Of a DNA stretch of 19,657 bases, positions 5,425-11,980 are shown piece by piece; the first letter of the stretch is position 1; each line of letters starts with the position of its first letter. The notes below the pieces were generated by a model. It saw only the letters and a list, made by a program, of their open reading frames with translations. It searched no databases and was not told the DNA's origin. Source of the DNA: AC-32 sp035624425. GTDB lineage: Bacteria > Actinomycetota > Thermoleophilia > Gaiellales > Gaiellaceae. The DNA is taken from contig DASPRN010000103.1 of NCBI GenBank assembly GCA_035624425.1, positions 1 through 19,657 of the forward strand. Reading direction: 5' to 3'. Made by a program: the position numbers and the translations under genes.

Positions 5425-8339
5425 GTGCGCCTCACCCGGCACATCGACCAGAGGCTGCACCAGGTCGGGCAGGGGAAGCCGCCCTTCGGGTCGTGGCGCA
5501 CGTCGCCCTTCCGGATGCGCTCGACTACCCCGCGCGCGTGCTCCTGGGCGCGGTCGATCTGGCCCCAGAAGACGTCCTCGTCGACGTAGTCGTTGCGCGA
5601 GTAGCCGGGCACGCCGTCCTCCCGCTCCTCGGCCCGGAGGAGCCCACGCGCCTGTCCTGCGCCGGCGAGGGCGCGGTAGATCCCGCCGAGCGGCTCGATC
5701 CCGACCAGGTCGCGCAGGACGAGCATGTACAGCGGGATCTGCAGGTGCAGCTCGGTGTCGATCTTGCGGGCCGAGTGCGCGGTCTTCCCGGACTTGTAGT
5801 CGACCACGAGGCCGCGCGCGCCGAACGGGTCGCGGTCGATCCGATCGATCTTGCCGGAGACGCTGAAACCGCCGAGGTCGAGCCCGCGCTGCAGCTCCGG
5901 CGCCGAGCGCTCGGAGCCGAACGAGACCTCGAAGCGGTGCGGGAGGAGCGGCGAGGGCGACTCCGATTCGGCCCGGACGAGCTGCTCGAGGTCGCGCGCG
6001 AGGCCCACCTCCAGCTCGCGGCGCTCGAGCTGTGGAAGGTCCGCCCGCACGTGGGTCTTGATCGCCTCGGCGAGGCACTCGCGCAGAAGTTCCAGCGCCT
6101 GGTCGAGCGTGTCCGGCTGGACGCGGTCGGCGCCCGTCCGCTTCGGCAGGCCCTTGAAGAACGCCTGGAGCGTCTGGTGGGCGACGCTGCCGCGGAGAAG
6201 GGCGTCGACCTGCGCGTCGATCGTCCGCGGAGAGACCAGCCGCTCGAAGAGCCAGATCGACGAGCAGTCGGCGAAGCGCTCGAGATCGGTGACGGAGAAG
6301 CTCGTCTTCGCACGCAGCTCCTCGAGCACGGCCGGATCGGTCAGGCCGGTCGGGCGCTCGAAGGCCCCGAGCGCGCGCTCGAGCCGGCGGTCCCAGCCGT
6401 TGGCCCGCGCGAGCGCCCGCGCCGGCTCCGGCTCCGCTGCCGCGAGGGAGGCGAGCGCCCGGAGCCGCTCCCGCTCACTCGGCGCCGACTCCAGCGGCCA
6501 CGTCAGCGCGGCCAGTGGCCGCCGACTCGTCCAGCGCTCGACCTCCTCCGCATCGAAGAGGCCGCGGGTCTCGTCCCAGAATGGGCTCGGCTCGCGTGGC
6601 GCGCCGTCGTCTGTCGCTGCCTCGCGCACCAGGTGGAGCCGTCGCGTCGGCCGCGTGCAGGCGGTGTAGAAGAGGTAGCGGTCGCGCGAGACCGGGTCCG
6701 TGCGGAGAAGCCGGCCCGCGCGGGAGGACTCCTCGAGCTCGGCCTTGCGCTCCTCGTCGAGGAACGGCGAGCCGGTCGTGCGGCGCGGCAGGCGGCCCTC
6801 CTCGAGACCGAGCACGAAGACGACCTCGAAGCGGCGGGTCCGGGCGCGCAGGAGGTCGAGCACCGCAACCCGACCCGCCTCGCCCGTGCCTGCGAGGCGA
6901 ACCGTCTCGTGCTCGAGCAGCGCAACGATCTCCTCGCGCGAGACCTCGCCGCCGAGGCGCCGCCACTCGTCGAGCTCGTCGGCCAGGGCCGTCACCTGCG
7001 ACTGGGCGCGCAGGTCGAGCTGGGCTCCTTCGGCTGTGGGCGGCGCCTGCAGGGTGTGGGCGGCCTCGACCAGCGCCCGCGCCGCCTCGCGCAGCGCGGC
7101 CACCGGGTCCTCGGCCGTCCGCAGCGCGGCGAGCTGTGGCAGCGGCTGGGCGCGCAGCTTCTGGATCTCCTCCTCGATTCGACCCGGCGCGCTGACGCCG
7201 CGGCCGCGCAGCCGGCCTTCGAGGAAGTCGGCGTGCCTTCGCGGCAGCCCGGAGTACGGCGAGCGGAGGAACGCGAACAGCTCGCGCCGCTCGCCGTCGA
7301 GCCAGGCGTAGCGGAGCAGGCCGAGCAGCGCCTGGCCGAACGGCGTCAGGCCGAGCCGCAGCCGGCCTTCGAGCGCGTACGGCACGCCGTAGGTGGCGAA
7401 GGCCGTGTCGAGCGCCGCGCGCCAGCGGTCGAGCGACGGGCAGACGATTGCGACCTGCTCGGCCGGGGTTCCCCTGCGGAGCAGCTCGAGCACCTCCTCG
7501 GCGACGAGCTCGAGCGTGCCGCGCAGGCCGGCGCCCTCGAGGAAGCGAAGCGAGCCGTCAAGTGAAGGTGCCGGCGCGGGCTGGCCGAACAGGCTCCGCT
7601 CGAGGTGCGCGAGGACCGGCTCGCGGGCCTCCTCCCCGGCGGGCAGCTCCTCGATCGACCCGGCCAGCGCGCTCAGGTCCTCGGCGGTGCGCGCGAGCGA
7701 GGCGAATGCGTCGCGGCCCGGCTCGTACGGGAGCGAGACCGTGAGGTCACCGCGGGCGGCGAGCGCCTCGACGAGCGCCCACTCGGCGCCGGTCAGATCC
7801 TCGAATCCGTACGCGAACACCGGGCGGCCGTCCCAGGCGTCGAGCTCGCCCGCGATGCGGCCGGCCGCATAGCCGCGCTCGAGCTCGCGGTCCCAGAGGT
7901 CGAGCCGGTCGAGCTCCTCGCGGTAGGCCGTGTACAGGTCGGCGAGCTCGCCGTCGAGCTCGGCCGGCTCGACGAGCGCCGACTCGAGCTCGGCCACGGT
8001 CGAGCCGAGCGCATCCGCGAACCCGGTGAAGCGCCCCGAGCCGCCGGCCGCGGCGCGGGTCACGACCCGCCGGAGCAACAGCCGCCGCTGGGCGTCGCCG
8101 ACGACCTGCCGATGGCCGCTGTTCGAGCGCGCAACCCGCCGGAAGAGGTCGTCGAAGGTCCCGATGTCGCCCCCGAAGAGCCCGCCGGTACGTCCCAGCA
8201 GCCAACGCTCGGCGCGGTCGACGTCCGGCCGGTTCGGCACGATCAGATAGGGATCGGATTCGATCGCCTCGAGGTAGCGCTCGAGGAGTCGGCTGACCTT
8301 GCCGGCATTGGCCGGGCCGACGAGCAGGGTGAGACCCAT
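5421..8339 (-). CDS. addB: AddB-like helicase/nuclease subunit
   Basis: This 972-residue protein is the partner subunit of the AddAB-type break-resection complex. The N-terminus has LVGPANAGKV (residues 6-15), a Walker-A-like loop that lacks the usual final Ser/Thr, followed by LIVPNRPDVDRAERWL and GTFDDLFRRVARS, as in AddB/RexB proteins. Later segments include VVFVLGLEEGRLPRR and YTACTRPTRRLHLVRE, degenerate helicase motifs typical of this subunit. The C-terminus has a RecB-like nuclease, GKIDRIDRD then LVVDYKSGKT (about 835-850). Cys in ERFADCSSIW (about 690) and three Cys in CPTWCSLWSMC (about 953-963) form the expected Fe-S staple, though the spacing C-x3-C-x5-C differs from the usual C-x2-C-x5-C. 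The stop overlaps the addA-like GTG by four bases. ATG 8339 is preceded by TAGGAT at a leaderless distance. This is the first gene of a four-gene operon. Confidence 0.92.
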   Translation of the reverse strand: MGLTLLVGPANAGKVSRLLERYLEAIESDPYLIVPNRPDVDRAERWLLGRTGGLFGGDIGTFDDLFRRVARSNSGHRQVVGDAQRRLLLRRVVTRAAAGGSGRFTGFADALGSTVAELESALVEPAELDGELADLYTAYREELDRLDLWDRELERGYAAGRIAGELDAWDGRPVFAYGFEDLTGAEWALVEALAARGDLTVSLPYEPGRDAFASLARTAEDLSALAGSIEELPAGEEAREPVLAHLERSLFGQPAPAPSLDGSLRFLEGAGLRGTLELVAEEVLELLRRGTPAEQVAIVCPSLDRWRAALDTAFATYGVPYALEGRLRLGLTPFGQALLGLLRYAWLDGERRELFAFLRSPYSGLPRRHADFLEGRLRGRGVSAPGRIEEEIQKLRAQPLPQLAALRTAEDPVAALREAARALVEAAHTLQAPPTAEGAQLDLRAQSQVTALADELDEWRRLGGEVSREEIVALLEHETVRLAGTGEAGRVAVLDLLRARTRRFEVVFVLGLEEGRLPRRTTGSPFLDEERKAELEESSRAGRLLRTDPVSRDRYLFYTACTRPTRRLHLVREAATDDGAPREPSPFWDETRGLFDAEEVERWTSRRPLAALTWPLESAPSERERLRALASLAAAEPEPARALARANGWDRRLERALGAFERPTGLTDPAVLEELRAKTSFSVTDLERFADCSSIWLFERLVSPRTIDAQVDALLRGSVAHQTLQAFFKGLPKRTGADRVQPDTLDQALELLRECLAEAIKTHVRADLPQLERRELEVGLARDLEQLVRAESESPSPLLPHRFEVSFGSERSAPELQRGLDLGGFSVSGKIDRIDRDPFGARGLVVDYKSGKTAHSARKIDTELHLQIPLYMLVLRDLVGIEPLGGIYRALAGAGQARGLLRAEEREDGVPGYSRNDYVDEDVFWGQIDRAQEHARGVVERIRKGDVRHDPKGGFPCPTWCSLWSMCRVRRT

Positions 8340-8345
8340 CGACCC

Positions 8346-8351
8346 ATCCTA
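8346..8351 (-). promoter_or_regulatory. -10 hexamer TAGGAT for the addB-addA-nth operon
   Basis: On the minus strand TAGGAT ends 6 bases before the ATG at 8339, placing transcription at the start codon. No Shine-Dalgarno sequence is present upstream of the ATG. No LexA-like box is recognised. This is probably the main promoter of the repair operon. Confidence 0.45.
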
Positions 8352-8379
8352 GACCCGTGGCCCGACGGCTCCGAAACGC

Positions 8380-8405
8380 GGGAGCCCGGCGCGTGCCGGG
8401 CTCCC
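8380..8405. terminator. 11-bp GC-rich hairpin after the zinc-ribbon gene
   Basis: GGGAGCCCGGC and GCCGGGCTCCC (8380-8390 and 8395-8405) form a perfect 11-bp stem with a 4-base loop. It begins 11 bases after the stop of the minus-strand zinc-ribbon gene and just before the addB promoter. No long U tract follows, as is common in GC-rich actinobacteria. It probably ends the zinc-ribbon transcript and insulates addB. Confidence 0.7.
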
Positions 8406-8415
8406 GGAGATCAGC

Positions 8416-8613
8416 TCAGGCGGTCGCGGACTTCGGCCGGCGGCCGCGCCGCGCCACGGCGTGGCCGGGCATCTGACCGGAGCAGTTGTCGCAGAGATCG
8501 GCCTGCTTCGAGCCGCGGCGCGCGTCGGAAAAGTTGAGGCGCATCGTCGCGCCCTTTCCCTCGCCCACTTCGCTTCCGCAGTTGTCACAGACGAGCACTG
8601 TCTTGCGTGCCAA
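8416..8613 (-). CDS. Small zinc-ribbon protein with an AT-hook-like tail
   Basis: The product has 65 residues. Cys9-x2-Cys12 (CDNC) and Cys41-x2-Cys44 (CDNC) form a four-cysteine zinc site, with a 28-residue insert between the two knuckles that is partly charged (MRLNFSDARRGSKQ). The C-terminus has AVARRGRRPKSATA, whose RGRRP resembles the core of an AT-hook, a minor-groove DNA-binding element, also used in Lsr2-type nucleoid proteins. I do not recognise a named family; a small DNA- or RNA-binding protein is a reasonable guess. ATG 8613 has AGGAGGAG about 9 bases upstream, a strong ribosome site. A putative promoter lies at 8669-8697, giving a leader near 48 bases with a small hairpin. A GC-rich terminator follows, so it is a single-gene unit. 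Confidence 0.75.
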   Translation of the reverse strand: MARKTVLVCDNCGSEVGEGKGATMRLNFSDARRGSKQADLCDNCSGQMPGHAVARRGRRPKSATA

Positions 8614-8641
8614 GTCGCTCCTCCTCGTTGCGTCGGGATTT

Positions 8642-8658
8642 CCGCCGAAGAGCGGCGG
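8642..8658 (-). promoter_or_regulatory. Small 5'-leader hairpin of the zinc-ribbon gene
   Basis: CCGCCG and CGGCGG form a 6-bp stem with a 5-base loop. If transcription begins near 8662, this hairpin sits at the extreme 5' end of the leader and leaves the ribosome site free. It may simply stabilise the mRNA. Confidence 0.3.
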
Positions 8659-8668
8659 GAGAAGGCGA

Positions 8669-8697
8669 ATACTACGCAGCTTTTCCCGCCTCGCGAA
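8669..8697 (-). promoter_or_regulatory. Putative promoter of the zinc-ribbon gene
   Basis: On the minus strand TTCGCG (8697-8692), a 17-base spacer and TAGTAT (8674-8669) give a sigma70-like arrangement. The -35 is poor and the -10 good. The start would be near 8662, leaving a leader of about 48 bases that carries the Shine-Dalgarno sequence. Confidence 0.4.
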
Positions 8698-8726
8698 GTC
8701 GATCTGATCACGCGCGCGGTTAGCGC

Positions 8727-8759
8727 TTGTGAATCACCGTGACAATCCGCTTATAGAGT
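8727..8759 (+). promoter_or_regulatory. Promoter of the dehydrogenase gene with an overlapping imperfect dyad
   Basis: TAGAGT (8754-8759) ends 7 bases before ATG 8767; the overlapping TATAGA (8752-8757) is an alternative -10. TTGTGA at 8727-8732 is a possible -35 with a 19-base spacer to TATAGA. The same bases start an imperfect dyad, TTGT...ACAA (8727-8745), and contain GTGAATCAC, a perfect 9-base palindrome at 8729-8737. A regulator could bind over the -35 region. No Shine-Dalgarno sequence precedes the ATG. Confidence 0.45.
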
Positions 8760-8766
8760 CCCGGCG

Positions 8767-9825
8767 ATGGAGTCCAACACCATCGTCGTTCTCGAGGGCG
8801 ACGAGACAGGGCAGGAGCTGCTCGAAGAGGCGCTGCGGGTTCTGCAGCCGGAGGTCATCGGGCTCGAGCTCCGCTTCCCGCGCTTCGACCTCTCACTCGC
8901 CGCGCGCCGCGCGACGCAGAACGCGATCGTCCACGAGGGGGCGGCCGCGGTCCGCGACGCCGGGCTCGGCCTGAAAGCGGCCACGATCACCCCGGAGTCG
9001 GCCGGAGATGTCGGCTCGCCGAACCGGATCCTGCGCGAGGAGATCGGCGGGCGCGTGATCGTCCGCACCGGCCGCCGGATCCCCGGGGTCGCCCCGCTCG
9101 GCGGCGTCCACGCGCCGATCTCGGTCGTGCGAATGGCGGTCGGCGACGCCTACGGCGCCGAGGAGTGGCGCGAGGGCGAGGGCGACGACGAGGTCGCGTT
9201 CCGGACCGAGCGAATCGAGCGCCGCATCTGCCGCTCGGTCGCAGAGTTCGCGTTCCGGCTCGCCGAGGACAGCGGAGCCAGGGTCTTCGGCGGGCCGAAA
9301 TTCACCGTCAGCCCCGTCTACGAGGGCCTGCTCAAGGAGGAGATGGACGCCGCCGCCGGGCGGCACCCGGTGGTGAAGTACGAGCCGCAGCTGATCGACG
9401 CGACCTTTGCGCTCCTGCTCGCCTCGAGCGGCGACCCGCTCGTGATCCCGGCGCTGAACCGCGACGGGGACATCCTCTCCGACCTGGTCCTCCCGCTGTT
9501 CGGCTCGATCGCCGGGTCGGAGTCGCTGCTCGTTGCGTTCGAGGAGGACTACGTCCCACGCGTCGTGCTGGCCGAGGCCGCGCACGGGACGGCGCCGTCG
9601 CTGCAGGGCAAGAACGTCGCCAACCCGATGGCGATGATCCTCGCCGGAGCGGCGGTGCTGGGCTACGCGGGCGAGACGGCGCAGGCGCCGGCGCGGGCGA
9701 TCCGCGAGGCGTGCCTGGAGGCGGTCGCGGATGGAGTCCGGACGGCCGACCTGGGCGGTGACGCGGGCACGAGCGAGTTCACCGAAGAGGTGATCCGCCG
9801 CACGCGTTCGAAGCTGGAGCTCTAG
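8767..9825 (+). CDS. Isocitrate/isopropylmalate dehydrogenase family protein, likely NADP-isocitrate dehydrogenase type
   Basis: This 352-residue enzyme belongs to the beta-decarboxylating dehydrogenases, which oxidise a 2-hydroxy acid with NAD(P) and a divalent metal and then decarboxylate it. The N-terminus has EGDETGQEL in place of the usual GDGIGPE. KAATITPE (70-77) and SPNRILRE (84-91) resemble type II NADP-isocitrate dehydrogenase; Ser84, Asn86 and Arg90 keep the spacing of its substrate-binding Ser-Asn-Arg. Lys178, Asp211, and Asp235/Asp239 in NRDGDILSD are the likely catalytic base and metal ligands. The C-terminal half has AEAAHGTAPSLQGKNVANP (269-287), which is closer to isopropylmalate and NAD-isocitrate enzymes. 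It is shorter than type II enzymes (about 410). Isocitrate is my preferred substrate, but it is not proven. Its TAG stop shares CTAG with the convergent HD-GYP gene. Confidence 0.85.
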   Translation: MESNTIVVLEGDETGQELLEEALRVLQPEVIGLELRFPRFDLSLAARRATQNAIVHEGAAAVRDAGLGLKAATITPESAGDVGSPNRILREEIGGRVIVRTGRRIPGVAPLGGVHAPISVVRMAVGDAYGAEEWREGEGDDEVAFRTERIERRICRSVAEFAFRLAEDSGARVFGGPKFTVSPVYEGLLKEEMDAAAGRHPVVKYEPQLIDATFALLLASSGDPLVIPALNRDGDILSDLVLPLFGSIAGSESLLVAFEEDYVPRVVLAEAAHGTAPSLQGKNVANPMAMILAGAAVLGYAGETAQAPARAIREACLEAVADGVRTADLGGDAGTSEFTEEVIRRTRSKLEL

Positions 9826-10406
9826 GAGGCCGCCGCGGCCGGCAGGCGGTCGGCCTCGGCACACAGCTCGAGGAACACCCCCACGAGCGCCGGGTCGAAC
9901 TGCGTCCCGGCGCACCGCTCCACCTCGTCCAGCGCCTCCTCGCGGCTGAGCGCACGCCGGTAGGGCCGGTCGCTCGTCATCGCGTCGAAGGCGTCTGCGA
10001 TCGCGAGCACCCGGGCCTCGACCGGGATCGCCTCGCCGGCGCGGCCGGTCGGGTAGCCGGTCCCGTCCCAGCGCTCGTGGTGGTAGAGCACGTACGGCAG
10101 TGCCTTGCGGAAGGCGGCGACGCGGACGAGTAGCCGCGCGCCGAGCTTCGGGTGCTCGCGGATCTGGGCCAGCTCGTCGTCGTCGAGCCGCCCCGGCTTG
10201 CTCAGCACCTCGTCGGAGATCGCGAGCTTGCCGATGTCGTGCAGCGGGCCGCCGACGTGGAGCAGCGCCAGCCGCTCCTCGCTCCAGCCGAGCTGGATCG
10301 CGATCGACTCGGCGAGCGCGGTCACGCGGGCGGAATGGCCTCGTGCGTGAGGGTCGCGGGCCTCGATCGCACGGCTGAGAACGGAGAGCATCGCCACGAG
10401 CCGCAA
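9822..10406 (-). CDS. Standalone HD-GYP domain phosphodiesterase
   Basis: At 194 residues the protein is almost only an HD-GYP domain, which degrades cyclic di-GMP or a related dinucleotide with bound iron or manganese. Metal ligands and signature residues are present: His24, His56-Asp57 in HDIGK, His85, His109-His110, and the GYP at 117-119 in HHERWDGTGYP, then Asp138 in ADAFDAM. No receiver, PAS or membrane domain is attached, so input must come from expression or partners. Start TTG 10406 is favoured because GGAG lies 8 bases upstream; GTG 10397 and ATG 10391 are alternatives without a ribosome site. It follows the secreted phosphoesterase by 35 bases and is probably cotranscribed with dedA. 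Its stop codon overlaps that of the convergent dehydrogenase. Confidence 0.92.
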   Translation of the reverse strand: MRLVAMLSVLSRAIEARDPHARGHSARVTALAESIAIQLGWSEERLALLHVGGPLHDIGKLAISDEVLSKPGRLDDDELAQIREHPKLGARLLVRVAAFRKALPYVLYHHERWDGTGYPTGRAGEAIPVEARVLAIADAFDAMTSDRPYRRALSREEALDEVERCAGTQFDPALVGVFLELCAEADRLPAAAAS

Positions 10407-10441
10407 GCTTCAAGCTCCACGCGCGGATCCCTTCCTCGCGT

Positions 10442-11305
10442 TTACCGCCAGATGCCGGTGATCGGAAGCGTCTGCGCCGAGTGGCCGAGGCGCTGCAGGC
10501 CCCACGCGTCCTCGATTGTGCGCAGCAGCCCGTAGTGCGAGGTGGGATCCTGGTCGGTCGAGCCCGGCACGACCAGCCGGCCGAGCGCGAGTGCGGGGAC
10601 CAGAGCGGTCCCAGGCTCGTAGCCGGGCGGCTCGTCGAAGACGACGAAGATCGCGCTCTGGGAGAGCTTCGGGCTCTTCAGCAGCGGCTTGAGGAAGCGA
10701 CCGAGCCACGCGTCTCCCGTCGCCACGGAGCAGTCGTGCATGTCGTGGCAGACGTTCGGGACGACCAGCGAGAACGACGGCAACCGGTTCGCCGCGAGGT
10801 CGGCCGAAAGCTGCTTCAGCGGCACCACCCGCCGCCGGCGCGCGCGTTTGGCCAGGATGTCGCGGAAGTAGAGGAACGGGTTGTGGCGCTTGGCGTAGCG
10901 TCCTGCGACCGCGCCGGTGAACCCCGGGCTCGGCAGGCCCTCGGCGTAGGTCTTCCAGCTGCGACCGGAGGCTTCGAGGGTGTCGGCGAGGTTCCGCCCG
11001 GAGACGAGGCAGCTCGTGCAGTCGCTGTGGATGCCGTGCGTGGACCCGGAGACGAGCGCCAGGTAGTTCGGCAGGCTCGGGTGGGAGACGCCTCCGTACC
11101 CCGAGAGCGCCGCATAGCGCGAAGCCAGAGCGTTGAAGTGCGGAGCGTGCCGGTTGCGGAGCACGTCTGACTGCGCCTTGTTCTCCATCACGATCACGAG
11201 CACGTGCTGGAACGACGGCACCGGCGGCGGCACGGCCCGAGCCCCGCCGAGCCAGGCGCACGCGACGAGGATGGCGGCGGCGGTAAACGGAGAGCGAACT
11301 CTCAC
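10442..11305 (-). CDS. Secreted phosphoesterase (acid phosphatase/phospholipase C superfamily)
   Basis: The 287-residue protein has a signal peptide (basic start, hydrophobic 8-20, cleavage likely after GARA at 24). The mature part is an alkaline-phosphatase-like phosphoesterase: MENK (40-43) gives the first metal ligands, SHPSLPNYLAL (74-84) matches the nucleophile region HPSxPNY, PNVCHDMHDC (183-192) and VVFDEPPGYE (221-230) supply further metal-binding acids, and SHYGLLRTIED (256-266) is the closing His motif. Two close cysteine pairs, C96/C99 and C186/C192, may form disulfides outside the cell. The family hydrolyses phosphate monoesters or phospholipid head groups; the substrate here is unknown. 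GTG 11305 overlaps the dedA stop in GTGA; the frame remains open further upstream, but only GTG 11305 puts the signal peptide at the N-terminus. HD-GYP follows. Confidence 0.88.
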   Translation of the reverse strand: MRVRSPFTAAAILVACAWLGGARAVPPPVPSFQHVLVIVMENKAQSDVLRNRHAPHFNALASRYAALSGYGGVSHPSLPNYLALVSGSTHGIHSDCTSCLVSGRNLADTLEASGRSWKTYAEGLPSPGFTGAVAGRYAKRHNPFLYFRDILAKRARRRRVVPLKQLSADLAANRLPSFSLVVPNVCHDMHDCSVATGDAWLGRFLKPLLKSPKLSQSAIFVVFDEPPGYEPGTALVPALALGRLVVPGSTDQDPTSHYGLLRTIEDAWGLQRLGHSAQTLPITGIWR

Positions 11306-11901
11306 GATTCTCCGGCCTCCGTCCGCATCAGCCGCCTCCTCCAGAAGTGGACGCCGACCAGCGCCCCGATCCCGAGCGCGGCGATCACGGCGCCGCCGAT
11401 CAGGCCGTAGTGGCCGATCGCGTCCGCGGCCGCGTGCCCGAAGAAGTAGGCGATCAGGCCGATGAGCAGCGCCCAGCAGATGCCTCCGGCCGCGTTCCAG
11501 ATGAAGAAGGTCCACCAGTGCATGCGTGAGATGCCGGCGAGCCAGGCGGCGGTGACGCGTAGCACGGCGACGAAGCGCGCGATGAAGATGGTCTTCGCCC
11601 CGTGCTTCTGGAAGTAACGCTCGGCCCCCTCGCGGCCCGGATCACTCCAGCGTCTCAACGGCCCAAACCCGTCGAGCAGCCGGTTCGCTCCCTCGCGACC
11701 GAGCCAGTAGCCGATGTTGTCGCCGATGATCGCCGCGGCCGCCGCGACCACGATCACCTCTTCGATGACGAGGTCGCCGCGCGAGGCGAAGATCCCGGCG
11801 GTGACGAGTGCGGTCTCTCCCGGCAGCGGGACGCCCGACGACTCGAGCATCACGAGCAGGAAGAGCGCGAGCAGGCCGTAGTGGTGGACGAGCCCGGTCA
11901 C
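11302..11901 (-). CDS. dedA: DedA-family membrane protein (VTT domain)
   Basis: This 199-residue inner-membrane protein carries the DedA hallmarks: ESSGVPLPGE (20-29) with Glu20, Pro25 and Glu29 on the first re-entrant segment, GDNIGYWLGR (60-69), and FIARFVAVLR (106-115) with the two conserved arginines, then WNAAGGICWALL. DedA proteins act as flippases or transporters of lipid carriers, including undecaprenyl phosphate for some members, and affect envelope integrity. About five hydrophobic segments are visible and the C-terminus is basic. GTG 11901 follows TAAACT by six bases, and GGAAG between them may serve as a weak ribosome site. A palindrome covers the region just upstream of that -10. 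It overlaps the secreted phosphoesterase by 4 bases, suggesting joint work on phosphorylated envelope lipids; this pairing is inference. Confidence 0.93.
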   Translation of the reverse strand: MTGLVHHYGLLALFLLVMLESSGVPLPGETALVTAGIFASRGDLVIEEVIVVAAAAAIIGDNIGYWLGREGANRLLDGFGPLRRWSDPGREGAERYFQKHGAKTIFIARFVAVLRVTAAWLAGISRMHWWTFFIWNAAGGICWALLIGLIAYFFGHAAADAIGHYGLIGGAVIAALGIGALVGVHFWRRRLMRTEAGES

Positions 11902-11907
11902 GCTTCC

Positions 11908-11913
11908 AGTTTA
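11908..11913 (-). promoter_or_regulatory. -10 hexamer TAAACT of the dedA operon
   Basis: On the minus strand TAAACT ends 6 bases before the GTG at 11901. It abuts the palindromic element immediately upstream (11913-11980), so the spacer and -35 region are filled by palindromic sequence. Confidence 0.45.
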
Positions 11914-11980
11914 GGAGGGTTTGACGAAACCCAGTCTGTGCCGCCGGGCCGCAACGAGCGAGGCTCCGTCAAACCCTCCT
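11913..11980. repeat. 14-bp inverted repeat with a nested hairpin between GNAT and dedA
   Basis: AGGAGGGTTTGACG (11913-11926) and its exact complement CGTCAAACCCTCCT (11967-11980) flank a 40-base loop. The left arm can instead pair locally: GGGTTT-GACG-AAACCC (11917-11932). A small stem GAGC-GAG-GCTC lies at 11956-11966. The right arm contains the stop codon of the GNAT gene and the left arm meets the dedA -10. It may be a terminator for GNAT, an operator for dedA, or a copy of a dispersed palindromic repeat. Confidence 0.75.

Noticed and set aside
2410..5589. Open frame of 1059 codons antisense to the addA-like gene
   Set aside because: Its translation is compositionally simple, rich in Arg, Glu, Leu and Val, with no recognisable domain. 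Long antisense frames are expected opposite GC-rich genes with GC-ending codons.
5425..6078. N-terminal extension of the addA-like protein to 1313 residues
   Set aside because: The extra sequence is Arg/Ala/Pro-rich shadow of addB in another frame; GTG 5424 with the GTGA overlap gives the expected start before the Q motif.
5493..7565. Open frame of 690 codons antisense to the addB-like gene
   Set aside because: Same reason: the sense strand has clear AddB motifs and the antisense product has none.
8614..8766. Riboswitch or tRNA in the 153-base divergent gap
   Set aside because: No conserved riboswitch core or cloverleaf is visible; the gap is explained by two promoters and a short hairpin.
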